The notes beneath the pieces were generated by a model. That model did no database searches. It saw only the letters and a program-made list of their open reading frames with translations, and had not been told where the DNA came from. DNA of 64,000 nucleotides. Origin: DMER64 sp964600385 (GTDB taxonomy: Bacteria; Bacteroidota; Bacteroidia; Bacteroidales; UBA932). Positions 1 through 7,475 of the stretch are shown here, one piece after another. Position numbers and translations under genes: made by a program. Within the stretch, counting starts at the first letter, position 1. Each line of letters begins with the position of its first letter. The stretch spans positions 8,894-72,893 of the forward strand of contig CAZRJC010000011.1 of NCBI GenBank assembly GCA_964600385.1. Reading direction: 5' to 3'.

Positions 1-29
1 CCTCCACCAATAAAACTAATTGTTTCCAT
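1..29 (-). CDS. 5' end of an unidentified gene, cut by the window edge
   Basis: An ATG on the minus strand at 27-29 opens a frame that reads METISFIGG before the window ends. It begins 4 nt after the stop of the porin-like gene, so it is probably the next gene of the same operon. Nine residues are too few to assign a family; a hydrophobic, glycine-rich beginning would suit a membrane protein, but that is a guess. Confidence 0.35.
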
Positions 30-33
30 AATC

Positions 34-1104
34 TTAAAATTTAAATTCAGTATTAAAAAGGATATAATTTGTCATTTGGGTGTTTTCATCCTTAGGTTTC
101 CATCCCTGGTAGTTTATCGAGAAATTCACCGTTTTTACAGGTTGAATTTGAACCCCTGCAATATATGCCTGTCCTTCTTTGGTAATATTCCAGCTTTCGG
201 TTTTCCCCGATAAGGTATTAGAAACTGCATTATCGAAACGGGCAAAGATTTCAAATTTTGGGTTCACAATGTATGTACCCCAAAAGGAATAGCCCCAAAA
301 ATCATGATTTTTTTGGTTTTGATTATTTGCACGATAATTAAAGTCTGCACCAATTTTAAAAATATTATCGAGTTGGTATCCCGTGAAGAAAGATAAAAGA
401 TGTTGGGTAGCGTTATTTATGGTGTCGCCCGATATGGTATTATCGTAATACAAGCGGGCAATAAAGCCTTGTACAGGTTTTATATCAATGCCTGAAGCAA
501 TCTTTACTTTACCATAATCGTCTTGCTTAAATCGTATTCCCTCGCCATTGGTAACAGCTAAGTCGATGCTTAAGATTTCGTTTAATTTTAAATACCCGAT
601 AGCCCCAAAATCGCCGCTTGCTGTTCCATAATACCTATCCTGGAAGGTTTCGTAAACATATCGGTAGCCCCAGAATTTTTCCTGTGTGATATAATGGTTT
701 TGCAATACACCCCCGAATTGCAAGGTTAATTTGTCCGATGGTTTCCACTGGATATAAGCAAATTTCAGAAAAGCAGTATAATAACTTCCTTCTTTACCTG
801 TATTGGAAACAGATAATTGTTGTCCACTGGTATCGGTCACAGTTATTTCGGTTGTTGTAGTCCTGCCTGCCAAATCGGCAATTACAGCCGCCATAAAGGT
901 TTTGGAAAAATTATATTGATAACCCAGGTGAGCGCGGGTGATGCCAAAACTCAAGGGTTGTCTGGCATTTTCGCTTACATCGAACTTTGAATAGCCAAAT
1001 ACCTGGACAATGGGTTTGCCTGATGGTTTGAAAGTAGTGTCAGTCTGGGCAAACGCCATATCAGTCAACACTAAACACATAAATATTATACTTAATTGTT
1101 TCAT
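34..1104 (-). CDS. outer-membrane porin-like beta-barrel protein
   Basis: A 356-residue protein with a Sec signal peptide (about residues 1-19, ending AFAQ). It is followed by alternating amphipathic strands rich in Tyr, Phe, Gly and Asn, and ends in Phe, the usual last residue of outer-membrane barrels. The repeated pattern of aromatic strand ends and polar turns resembles the phosphate-selective porin O/P type families of Bacteroidota, though I cannot settle the family by eye. It probably forms a channel or receptor in the outer membrane. It is the next-to-last visible gene of the arsenic-linked minus-strand cluster, 27 nt after the cupin gene, which hints at oxyanion or organoarsenical passage. 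That substrate link is inference only. Confidence 0.7.
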   Translation of the reverse strand: MKQLSIIFMCLVLTDMAFAQTDTTFKPSGKPIVQVFGYSKFDVSENARQPLSFGITRAHLGYQYNFSKTFMAAVIADLAGRTTTTEITVTDTSGQQLSVSNTGKEGSYYTAFLKFAYIQWKPSDKLTLQFGGVLQNHYITQEKFWGYRYVYETFQDRYYGTASGDFGAIGYLKLNEILSIDLAVTNGEGIRFKQDDYGKVKIASGIDIKPVQGFIARLYYDNTISGDTINNATQHLLSFFTGYQLDNIFKIGADFNYRANNQNQKNHDFWGYSFWGTYIVNPKFEIFARFDNAVSNTLSGKTESWNITKEGQAYIAGVQIQPVKTVNFSINYQGWKPKDENTQMTNYILFNTEFKF

Positions 1105-1131
1105 TTCTTGCAGTGTATTGTAATTACAATA

Positions 1132-1446
1132 TCAATGTTTTATTCCCTGTACGGCTAATATTTCCATATCAGATTCTGCATTAATGCTTCTTGAGCCTGC
1201 TTCATTTGGCACGATAATGCAATCGCCCGGTTCAATGGGTTTTGATTTATTATCAATGGTAATAGTGCCATTTCCTTTTAAAAAGTAAAACAGGACATCA
1301 TTATCCATTTTGCAGGGCGGTATGGAATGACCAGCCTGCAACAACATTACCTGTGCTTTCAGGTGGTTTGTGGTACAAAAAACATGTTTGGCCAGGGGCT
1401 TCTTATCCATTGAGGACAATATCTGCATCAGGTTGAATTTATCCAT
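1132..1446 (-). CDS. small cupin-domain protein
   Basis: A 104-residue single-domain cupin. The segment KGNGTITIDNKSKPIEPGD (residues about 57-75) fits the G-x-G...P-x-G cupin pattern, followed by the IVPNEAGS turn. The usual His-x-His metal ligands of cupin motif 1 are not obvious: the corresponding stretch is HSIPPCKMDND, with one His and one Cys. Metal binding is therefore uncertain. It lies 13 nt after the second half-permease and shares its operon. Function unknown; a ligand-binding or stress-sensing role would suit the family. Confidence 0.7.
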   Translation of the reverse strand: MDKFNLMQILSSMDKKPLAKHVFCTTNHLKAQVMLLQAGHSIPPCKMDNDVLFYFLKGNGTITIDNKSKPIEPGDCIIVPNEAGSRSINAESDMEILAVQGIKH

Positions 1447-1459
1447 GTTAATTATTTTA

Positions 1460-1978
1460 TTACTTTGGTTGTTTTACTTCAAAATTTTTGTCTTTCAGGT
1501 ACCATTCCATGATGTAACCTAAGGAGATAAAGACCGGCAGTGAGATTAACGTACGCAGGAGCGAGAATTTAAAACCGAGAAAACCAATTTCAAAAGTAAT
1601 CATCGGTATTTTGATGGTAGAATAAGCACCGAGGTAAATAAAAATATTCCTGATGTTACTGCCTTTTTTCCATAACAGGTAAGCGAATGGAAATGCCCCA
1701 TAGAGAGGCCCTGCCTGAAGCATAGCGAGTAGAATAACCAGCCCGGTACCTTTCCAACCAGATTCGCTTCCAATATGTTTTTCTATTTTTTCGCGGGGCA
1801 CCCAAACATCAAACAGCCCAATAAGGATGAACATAAGCGGCAGGAACAATATCATCTCTTTAAAAAACAACCAGAAATTATATCCAATCTCTTTACCTAT
1901 TGCAAAATCAAACAACCATGAAAGTGCGATAAGAGACAAAAAAGCAAGAGGGGCAATATATTTTTTCAGTTGCTTCAT
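1460..1978 (-). CDS. permease half-protein B (PF03773-like split permease)
   Basis: A 172-residue integral membrane protein with about four to five hydrophobic segments. Between them is a soluble turn (EKIEKHIGSESGWKG) followed by LLAMLQAGPLYGAFPFAYLL, the same layout as the IG...GW...G.P..YP core in the adjacent 1975-2445 protein. Full permeases of the ArsP/DUF318 class carry two such halves in one chain of about 300-450 residues. Here the two halves are separate genes overlapping by 4 nt (ATGA), so they are probably translated together and assemble as a heterodimer. The substrate is unknown; the context suggests an arsenic- or metal-linked compound. Confidence 0.7.
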   Translation of the reverse strand: MKQLKKYIAPLAFLSLIALSWLFDFAIGKEIGYNFWLFFKEMILFLPLMFILIGLFDVWVPREKIEKHIGSESGWKGTGLVILLAMLQAGPLYGAFPFAYLLWKKGSNIRNIFIYLGAYSTIKIPMITFEIGFLGFKFSLLRTLISLPVFISLGYIMEWYLKDKNFEVKQPK

Positions 1979-2445
1979 AATATCAATGACATTATAATAC
2001 CAATTAACAGGGCTGCCAAGAAACTTAAAACATTCCGGATAACAGCAGTTTTTATACCAAAAAATTTAGCCTCGACAGGTAAGGTAATTATACCTACCAT
2101 CATAAGTGTTGTAACGAAAACTGAAATGACTGAATAAGCAACCCCACTTTTTATCAGGATACCACACAAAGGGTAAGCAATAAAACCGGGAATAAGTGCA
2201 ATCGAACCCAATAATGCTGCTGTAAACCAACCAGTAATACCAGCACCATGTCCTATATACTTTACCAATATTTCATTAGGTAACAAGTAAAGTACAATGC
2301 TCACCAATCCCAGCATCAGTAACAAGATTGGCAGGAGATTAAAAAACATGGTAAGGCCTTTTTTAATACCTTTTATAGTTTTCTTATTATCAAAAATGAA
2401 TGATATTATCAATAAACCAATTGTTGTAATGGATAAGACTATCAT
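1975..2445 (-). CDS. permease half-protein A (PF03773-like split permease)
   Basis: A 156-residue membrane protein with about four to five transmembrane segments and a conserved-looking core (EILVKYIGHGAGITGW, then a proline/glycine-rich helix around PGFIAYPLCG). It matches the layout of the next gene at 1460-1978, which it overlaps by 4 nt. The two look like paralogous halves of one permease of the ArsP/DUF318 group, kept as separate chains rather than produced by a recent frameshift: each has its own start and hydrophobic N-terminus. It follows the DUF169 gene by 6 nt and belongs to the same operon. Confidence 0.7.
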   Translation of the reverse strand: MIVLSITTIGLLIISFIFDNKKTIKGIKKGLTMFFNLLPILLLMLGLVSIVLYLLPNEILVKYIGHGAGITGWFTAALLGSIALIPGFIAYPLCGILIKSGVAYSVISVFVTTLMMVGIITLPVEAKFFGIKTAVIRNVLSFLAALLIGIIMSLIL

Positions 2446-2451
2446 TGTTTT

Positions 2452-3225
2452 TTATTTGTGAAACGGGTCTGATTCACTGATTTTCTCAGCCTCTTTGCGT
2501 TTAAGCATAGCGAGCGCATTCTTGCCTCGTGAGTTGGGAATAGCTTTTTGGCTTAAAAATTCTATACTTTCTGCAATTGCTTTAAAATCTTTGAACGGAA
2601 ATCCCAATACGGTTTCGTTGGGGAAAATATCCGTGGCATCGCGGCAACCATAACAACCCATGCTCAAATTGAACTTTTGTTGTAAGTAGGGTATTGTGGT
2701 TGCATCCACACAGGTAGCCTGTAAAATTGCTGTGCTGCTTTCCACCCGCTGACCGCCTTTAATATTTAGGGTGGCAAGTGCAAACCACATCAGCTTTTCT
2801 GTTTCGTCTTCCACTACCACAATGTCGGGTTCGGTGTTTGCCGTTTCGAGCGGGAAAAGGTACAATGCTTTGAGCTTTCCTTGTGGCAAAGTAGTCATTC
2901 CTTCGAACATGGCTTTGCCAACGGATTCTTTGTTTACAATTCCGAAACCTACCAGTCCTTTTCCTGTTTTCAGGCCATCGGGCAAAGGTTTAAAACCAAA
3001 AGCGGCAGCGGCAGCCGGGCAGGCAATGCCATCGGCATCGAGTAATACATGGGCACCGTGCCGGGCTTTCATCAATGCCTGGCAATAGCGGTGGCCGATA
3101 AGTTTTTCAATTCCATTGGGAATTTCTTCTGGTGAAAAAAGAAATTTTACCCCAACAGGTGATGTTGTCAAGCCAAGGATGTTTTTTACATCATTTGAAC
3201 GAAGTTTTATATTTTCTATGTTCAT
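2452..3225 (-). CDS. DUF169 family protein
   Basis: A 257-residue soluble protein of the DUF169 family: a conserved N-terminal TSPVGVKFLF, then HRYCQALMKARHG, GIACPAAAAAFGF and a C-terminal MGCYGCRDATD. Several conserved cysteines (near residues 48, 69, 171 and a C-x-x-C around 191-194) suggest metal or cofactor binding. The family function is not established. It starts 8 nt after the ArsR-family gene and is followed 6 nt later by the split permease, so it is part of the operon. Its recruitment into a metalloid-resistance cluster is the only functional hint here. Confidence 0.75.
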   Translation of the reverse strand: MNIENIKLRSNDVKNILGLTTSPVGVKFLFSPEEIPNGIEKLIGHRYCQALMKARHGAHVLLDADGIACPAAAAAFGFKPLPDGLKTGKGLVGFGIVNKESVGKAMFEGMTTLPQGKLKALYLFPLETANTEPDIVVVEDETEKLMWFALATLNIKGGQRVESSTAILQATCVDATTIPYLQQKFNLSMGCYGCRDATDIFPNETVLGFPFKDFKAIAESIEFLSQKAIPNSRGKNALAMLKRKEAEKISESDPFHK

Positions 3226-3233
3226 GTCATTTA

Positions 3234-3677
3234 TCAGTTTTCAATAGTTTGCAAAATATCAGGGTAACAGGCTTCTGTAAAGCAGGGTAATGTTTTGCAA
3301 ATTTCATACACCCGGTTACATTTAATTGGCTCCGTAATGTTTGCAGGGCAACATTCCTTTTGTTTAGTCTTCAATTGCCCTATTGCTTCCTGAAACTCAC
3401 TAAAACTTTTACCCATCAATTCGAATTGCTGTTCATTTAAACTGTAATACATGCAATTCCCATCAGCAAGGCATGTAATCAGCCCGGCTTCCTTCAACTT
3501 GCTCAGGTGTTCGGATACCGTTGATTTTGCCAGGGGTAATTTATCCGAAATACTGCCTGCCTGGCAACCTTTATATTTTGCCAGGTGCAATAAAATCTGC
3601 ACCCTTGCCGGATGCGAAAGAGTATTGAGCAGGGGTGCAAGTTTCATCGGGATGTCCTGATAGGTGAGTTCTTTCAT
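3234..3677 (-). CDS. ArsR-family metalloregulator with Cys-rich tail
   Basis: A 147-residue winged-helix repressor. LNTLSHPARVQILLHL, PLAKSTVSEHLSKLKEAG and the wing residues MYYSL are the ArsR/SmtB signature. Cysteines occur at KGCQAG, ITC and DGNC, and in a C-terminal tail with CC, KCNRV, YEIC, LPC and EAC, an unusually rich thiol set that probably senses As(III), Sb(III) or a soft metal. I start the gene at the ATG at 3675-3677 (MKELTYQ). A longer frame to 3794 would run 77 nt into the upstream thioredoxin-like gene and adds a non-homologous N-terminus. It lies mid-operon, 40 nt after that gene. Confidence 0.85.
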   Translation of the reverse strand: MKELTYQDIPMKLAPLLNTLSHPARVQILLHLAKYKGCQAGSISDKLPLAKSTVSEHLSKLKEAGLITCLADGNCMYYSLNEQQFELMGKSFSEFQEAIGQLKTKQKECCPANITEPIKCNRVYEICKTLPCFTEACYPDILQTIEN

Positions 3678-3717
3678 TGCTTGTATATTCCAATAAATTA
3701 ACCCTTTTGTCTGAATA

Positions 3718-3966
3718 CTATTTGACTTCTTCAGATAACCAGTGTTCCAGTGTACTTTTAACAGGAATCTTACCCTGTGACAATACTTTGCCATTGACCA
3801 CCAAACCGGGGGTCATCATGATACCGTATTTACCGAATTCATTGAAATCGGTAATTTTCTCAATGGATGCCTTTATGTTTTTTTCTTCTACTACTTCTTT
3901 ACAAAGGTTTTCGAGTTTTTTACAGTTCGGACATCCTGAACCAAGAACTTTAATATCAAGCATCAT
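3718..3966 (-). CDS. small thioredoxin-like redox protein
   Basis: An 82-residue thioredoxin-fold protein with the active-site motif GSGCPNCKKLE near the N-terminus and the cis-proline segment MMTPGLVVNGKV. It belongs to the minimal thioredoxin (redox-active disulfide protein 2) group. It is a paralogue of the 78-residue protein at 6866-7102. It probably moves electrons to a partner in the cluster, for example the neighbouring permease or an arsenical-reducing protein. It sits 16 nt after the carboxymuconolactone decarboxylase-like gene. Confidence 0.85.
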   Translation of the reverse strand: MMLDIKVLGSGCPNCKKLENLCKEVVEEKNIKASIEKITDFNEFGKYGIMMTPGLVVNGKVLSQGKIPVKSTLEHWLSEEVK

Positions 3967-3982
3967 CTTTAATTTTAATATT

Positions 3983-4309
3983 TTACAATTTATTTTCCGA
4001 TAGCAAATTCAGCGAATTACTCACTGTATCGTTCACAACAGCTTGTTTCATATACCTTGCTACCATAATGGCCTCGGTAATTTCAGCATTTGTAATTCCG
4101 GCATCTTTAGCCTGTTTTACCCACATGCGGGTACAGGTGTCTGAATTCAGCACTGCAGCCGCCGATATTCCGGCAAGGAGTTTATACTTCTTAGGTACAG
4201 CCTGGTATTTTTCGTTATCGAAAAGCAGCGCTTTTTCGTCCATCTGGTGTTTTGCAAATTCAGGGGCGAACTCTTTTAATAATTCCATTGGAGATTTCTT
4301 GTTTTCCAT
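3983..4309 (-). CDS. carboxymuconolactone decarboxylase-like (AhpD-fold) protein
   Basis: A 108-residue all-helical protein of the CMD/AhpD superfamily: KYKLLAGISAAAVLNSDTCTRMWVKQAKDAGITNAEITEAIMVARYMKQ. Active AhpD proteins carry C-x-x-C plus His here. This one keeps a single Cys (DTCTRMW) and has Val rather than His next to the Lys-Gln, so peroxidase-type thiol chemistry is doubtful. Such proteins often travel with ArsP-type permeases and small thioredoxins in Bacteroidota arsenic clusters. It starts 18 nt after the permease stop and is probably co-transcribed. Confidence 0.8.
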   Translation of the reverse strand: MENKKSPMELLKEFAPEFAKHQMDEKALLFDNEKYQAVPKKYKLLAGISAAAVLNSDTCTRMWVKQAKDAGITNAEITEAIMVARYMKQAVVNDTVSNSLNLLSENKL

Positions 4310-4327
4310 ACTATTTGTATTTAAGCG

Positions 4328-5671
4328 TTAAAACATACTACCATATATTAATCCTGAAATGGTAGCCATAACAATAACCAGGGTAACGTACACCGCAGTT
4401 TTTTGAGTACCCATTACACCACGAATTACTAACATATTAGGCAACGACAAAGAAGGCCCGGCTAACAATAATGCCAATGCAGGGCCTTTGCCCATACCTG
4501 AAGCAATCAACCCTTGTAAAATAGGTACTTCGGTAAGTGTTGCAAAATACATGAAAGCGCCTACTATGGAAGCAAAGAAATTTGAAAATATAGAATTACC
4601 GCCAACCAGCCATTGAATCCATTCGTTAGGTATTACCCCTGCAATGGTTTGCCCATCATGGGTAGAGCCTAAGAGAAAACCGGCAGTTACCACGCCAATA
4701 GCGAGCAGGGGCAATATCTGTTTGGCAAAACCCCAGGTGGAAATAGTCCATTCTTTATTTTCTTCATCTCTTTTATCAAGGAGCGTTATGGTACTTAATG
4801 CTGCAATACCAACCATCATTGGAACAAGCGGTACAAGTTTGGCGTTTTCGATAAGGCTTGTTGAGATTAAAGCTGAAGCAGCAGTAACAATAGCCGCCAA
4901 CACAACCCATTGCCATTTTATTTTAAGTATATAGATTAATGAATAACCGAGTAATAAGGAGAAAAAACCGGTTATATACCATTTATAAGCCCAGATATAA
5001 TACCAGGCACTTGAAGTATCGCCACTTGCAGGACTGCCCCAGTTAGCAAAAACAAGGATTAGCACAAGCGTAAAAAAATGAAAGGATGTTTGCCACATGG
5101 GCCTTTTTTCGGGTGGCATTTCGATATTCATCTGTTCTTCGCGCTTAACTTTCTCTTCTTTTCTGTATATCAGAGACATGGCAATTCCAATGATAACGCT
5201 AAATGCAACCGCACCAATAGTTCTTGCAACGCCCATTTCAAAACCCAATATACGGGCGGTTAAAATGATAGCCAGAATATTTATTGCAGGGCCCGAATAT
5301 AAAAAAGCAATGGCAGGGCCTAATCCGGCGCCACGCTTATGAATGCTCGAAAACAGTGGCAGAATAGTACAGGAACAAACGGCCAGAATAGTACCCGAAA
5401 CGGCTGCCACGGTATAGGCCAGCCATTTTTTGGCATTCGCACCAAAATATCGTAATACAGCGCCCTGGCTGACAAAAACCGATATTACACCTGCAATAAA
5501 AAAGGCAGGAAGTAAGCATAAAATTACATGCTCCCTTGCGTACCATTTAACTAAATCGAGCGTTGCTGCAATAGCTGTATTAAATCTTGCACTTTCAATG
5601 GGCAGGAAAAATGCCACCCCGAAAATTACTGCAATCCATAAGAGGATTTTAAATTCTTTTTTTAGTTCCAT
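4328..5671 (-). CDS. arsP: ArsP-type permease (PF03773), organoarsenical or metalloid efflux candidate
   Basis: A 447-residue inner-membrane permease with about ten or more hydrophobic helices. The family signature around VCSCTILPLFSSIHKRGAGLG and YSGPAINILA is present (about residues 100-135), and a second proline/glycine-rich signature (LAGPSLSLPNML) lies near the C-terminus. ArsP permeases export trivalent organoarsenicals; related permeases handle other metals, so the substrate remains inferred from context. Translation starts 24 nt below an 18-bp palindrome nearly identical to the one in front of arsR. This suggests a separate ArsR-controlled transcript that includes the downstream thioredoxin, second arsR and split permease. 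Confidence 0.75.
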   Translation of the reverse strand: MELKKEFKILLWIAVIFGVAFFLPIESARFNTAIAATLDLVKWYAREHVILCLLPAFFIAGVISVFVSQGAVLRYFGANAKKWLAYTVAAVSGTILAVCSCTILPLFSSIHKRGAGLGPAIAFLYSGPAINILAIILTARILGFEMGVARTIGAVAFSVIIGIAMSLIYRKEEKVKREEQMNIEMPPEKRPMWQTSFHFFTLVLILVFANWGSPASGDTSSAWYYIWAYKWYITGFFSLLLGYSLIYILKIKWQWVVLAAIVTAASALISTSLIENAKLVPLVPMMVGIAALSTITLLDKRDEENKEWTISTWGFAKQILPLLAIGVVTAGFLLGSTHDGQTIAGVIPNEWIQWLVGGNSIFSNFFASIVGAFMYFATLTEVPILQGLIASGMGKGPALALLLAGPSLSLPNMLVIRGVMGTQKTAVYVTLVIVMATISGLIYGSMF

Positions 5672-5694
5672 TACTTTAATTATTTTATTTAGAG

Positions 5695-5712
5695 TTTCGT
5701 CTAAACCCGAAA
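5695..5712 (-). promoter_or_regulatory. probable ArsR operator in front of the arsP-type permease
   Basis: Plus-strand sequence TTTCGTCTAAACCCGAAA, an inverted repeat with TTTCG/CGAAA arms. It agrees at 16 of 18 positions with the palindrome upstream of arsR at 7476-7493. It lies between the arsG stop and the arsP start, overlapping a weak TAnnnTTCG-like promoter element on the minus strand. Binding by the 7155-7466 ArsR is inference. Confidence 0.6.
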
Positions 5713-5731
5713 TGTTATTTTAAATTTTTTT

Positions 5732-6430
5732 TTAGAAATATACCCTTATGATATAGTATATACCAACCAGGATAAATAATACTGCAATTACACGGCGGAA
5801 CCATATTTCGAAGGTTTTAACCTTATGGTATACATTCCCGATACCCGAAACGGTATAAGCAAGTACCCAGGCAAAAATGATTACCGGAATACCTGTAGCC
5901 AGCGCAAAAATAACAGGTAGATACAAACCGGAAGCACTGCTTACAGTCATAGGAACCAACATTCCAAAGTACAAAACCCCGCTATAAGGACAAAAAGCCA
6001 GGGCAAACACAATGCCTAATAAAATAGTATCAATATAATTCCAGGAAGTTTTATTGCTCATTTTAGAGGTTAATTTTCCCATACCGGGGAAATTGATTTT
6101 AATAAAATCAAGCATAAAGAAGCCGATAATTATTAGCAAAGGCCCCAAAAATTTTTCACCATATCGCTGGAAAAAACCCGAAAACTGGAACTGGTCAGCT
6201 CCAAGCCAGATGATTAGGGCTATGGAAGTGTATGTTATTGCCCTGCCAAAAGTGTAAAGTAACCCGTTTATGAAAACACGGTTGCGGTTTTCAATATCCT
6301 TACTGATAAAACCTATGGCAGTGATATTAGTAGCCAGCGGACACGGGCTGATAGCAGTCATTAAACCCAGCACCAATGCCGATAACCACGGCATGGTGCT
6401 GTTTTCTAAAATACTATTAAAAAAATCCAT
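5732..6430 (-). CDS. arsG: ArsG-family aromatic arsenical efflux permease (CcdA/DsbD-like fold)
   Basis: A 232-residue membrane protein with about six transmembrane helices and two cysteine-proline motifs, ISPCPLATNITAIG (helix 1) and LAFCPYSGVLYFG (helix 4). These place it in the CcdA/DsbD superfamily. Its position directly after an ArsF-like lipoprotein and an ArsE-like thioredoxin matches the arsEFG arrangement known from Shewanella, where ArsG exports trivalent aminoaromatic arsenicals. It starts 6 nt after the arsF stop. An alternative is a thiol-reductant transporter serving ArsF; the fold allows both, and the context favours ArsG. Confidence 0.75.
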   Translation of the reverse strand: MDFFNSILENSTMPWLSALVLGLMTAISPCPLATNITAIGFISKDIENRNRVFINGLLYTFGRAITYTSIALIIWLGADQFQFSGFFQRYGEKFLGPLLIIIGFFMLDFIKINFPGMGKLTSKMSNKTSWNYIDTILLGIVFALAFCPYSGVLYFGMLVPMTVSSASGLYLPVIFALATGIPVIIFAWVLAYTVSGIGNVYHKVKTFEIWFRRVIAVLFILVGIYYIIRVYF

Positions 6431-6436
6431 TCGTAA

Positions 6437-6850
6437 TTAGTTTAAAAGAGGGTCAACTTTCTCTTTAATAATGGATTTTAATTTTTCAGGATTGTTACGT
6501 GCATACATGAACCCTTCATTTGTAATGTTAATTTTGGTATCGCCTTTAACAATCAGTAGGGTTTGACCGGCAATCTGTAACTTTTCGGCAATAGCTTTGC
6601 TGGATTCATCATCGAGGTTTATAGCCTGAAAAGTAACTTTACCGCCATATAAACTTTCAATATCAGCTTTTGCTTCAGCTTCAACAGTTTTACAGGTTAC
6701 ACACCTTGATGAAAAATGGAAGTAATAAGCCTCAACTTTTGCAGAAGCAGTGGTTTTTGCATCTTTTTTAGTGGTTTGTGCATTGCACGACCAACTGCCC
6801 AACATCATTACAAGGGCAAAACTGTATAATACGATGTTTTTCATACTCAA
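6437..6850 (-). CDS. arsF: ArsF-family thioredoxin-like lipoprotein (nitroaromatic arsenical reduction)
   Basis: A 137-residue exported protein. The N-terminus carries a hydrophobic signal with a lipobox-like GSWSC (Cys about residue 22), so it is probably a lipoprotein facing the periplasm. The mature part has a thioredoxin-like motif SSRCVTCKTVEAEA and a cis-Pro-less second half. The family is named for the Shewanella arsEFG operon, in which ArsE and ArsF support reduction of nitroaromatic arsenicals before ArsG exports them. It lies 15 nt after the ArsE-like gene and 6 nt before arsG. The start could also be the Met two codons downstream. Confidence 0.7.
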   Translation of the reverse strand: MSMKNIVLYSFALVMMLGSWSCNAQTTKKDAKTTASAKVEAYYFHFSSRCVTCKTVEAEAKADIESLYGGKVTFQAINLDDESSKAIAEKLQIAGQTLLIVKGDTKINITNEGFMYARNNPEKLKSIIKEKVDPLLN

Positions 6851-6865
6851 TTTGTATTTAGTTAT

Positions 6866-7102
6866 TTAATATTTCGATAATACCTGTTTGATTTCATCAG
6901 CCGAAGGTACACGTCCCTTAATTTCGACTTTCTCGTTAACCACCAGGGCAGGGGTGGCCATAATATTGTATTTCATAATATCAACAATATCCTCTACTTT
7001 GGTAATCGTAGCATTTATGCCGTTTTGTTCAACTACTTCACGTGTAAGTTTTTCAAGCGTTTTACACTTGGGGCAACCTGTACCTAAAATCTTTATTTCC
7101 AT
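6866..7102 (-). CDS. arsE: ArsE-like small thioredoxin-family protein
   Basis: A 78-residue minimal thioredoxin with LGTGCPKCKTLEKL at the N-terminus and MATPALVVNEKV for the cis-proline loop. As the first gene after arsR and directly before arsF and arsG, it occupies the arsE position. It probably supplies electrons for arsenical reduction in the cytoplasm. It is clearly related to the 3718-3966 protein, so the symbol rests on gene order as much as on sequence. Confidence 0.65.
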   Translation of the reverse strand: MEIKILGTGCPKCKTLEKLTREVVEQNGINATITKVEDIVDIMKYNIMATPALVVNEKVEIKGRVPSADEIKQVLSKY

Positions 7103-7154
7103 GTTCTTTATTATTAAACATTTAGTAAAATCTCGAACTACTTAATTAAATTTT

Positions 7155-7466
7155 TTATCGTTTAAAAAAGATTGAAAGTGTCAGCTTTGCATCTTCCCAA
7201 TTCTCGCGGTTAATACAATATTTAATATATGGCGGGTTAATTTCACCCTGTATTAAACCAGCTTTTTTTAGTTCTTTTAAATGTTCCGACAGGGTAGAAC
7301 GTGCAATAGGCAATTCTTCTGCCATATCGCCACTATAACAGCATTTATCGAGGTTATTGGCAAGATAATCGAGGATAAAAACCCTTACAGGGTGAGAAAG
7401 AGCTTTTGCAAACCGGGCAACTTTTTCCTGTTTGTCGGTATAATACTTTTCTTTTATAATTTCCAT
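7155..7466 (-). CDS. arsR: ArsR-family arsenic-responsive repressor
   Basis: A 103-residue winged-helix protein. AKALSHPVRVFILDYL and LPIARSTLSEHLKELKKAGLI form the DNA-binding domain, and a vicinal Cys pair (DKCCYSG, about residues 41-42) lies where As(III) sensors of this group place their thiols. It opens the minus-strand arsenic cluster and is divergent from the fluoride operon. An 18-bp palindrome starts 10 nt upstream of its ATG, consistent with autorepression. A related site before arsP would put both transcripts under this protein. Confidence 0.88.
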   Translation of the reverse strand: MEIIKEKYYTDKQEKVARFAKALSHPVRVFILDYLANNLDKCCYSGDMAEELPIARSTLSEHLKELKKAGLIQGEINPPYIKYCINRENWEDAKLTLSIFFKR

Positions 7467-7475
7467 CGTTTAGTA

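Noticed and set aside
1460..2445. Recent frameshift splitting one permease gene
   Set aside because: Each half has its own start and hydrophobic N-terminus, and the overlap is a standard 4-nt ATGA; a simple frameshift would not create this layout.
3678..3794. N-terminal extension of the second ArsR
   Set aside because: It runs into the thioredoxin-like gene on the same strand and shows no ArsR-family sequence; the ATG at 3677 gives a normal-length regulator.
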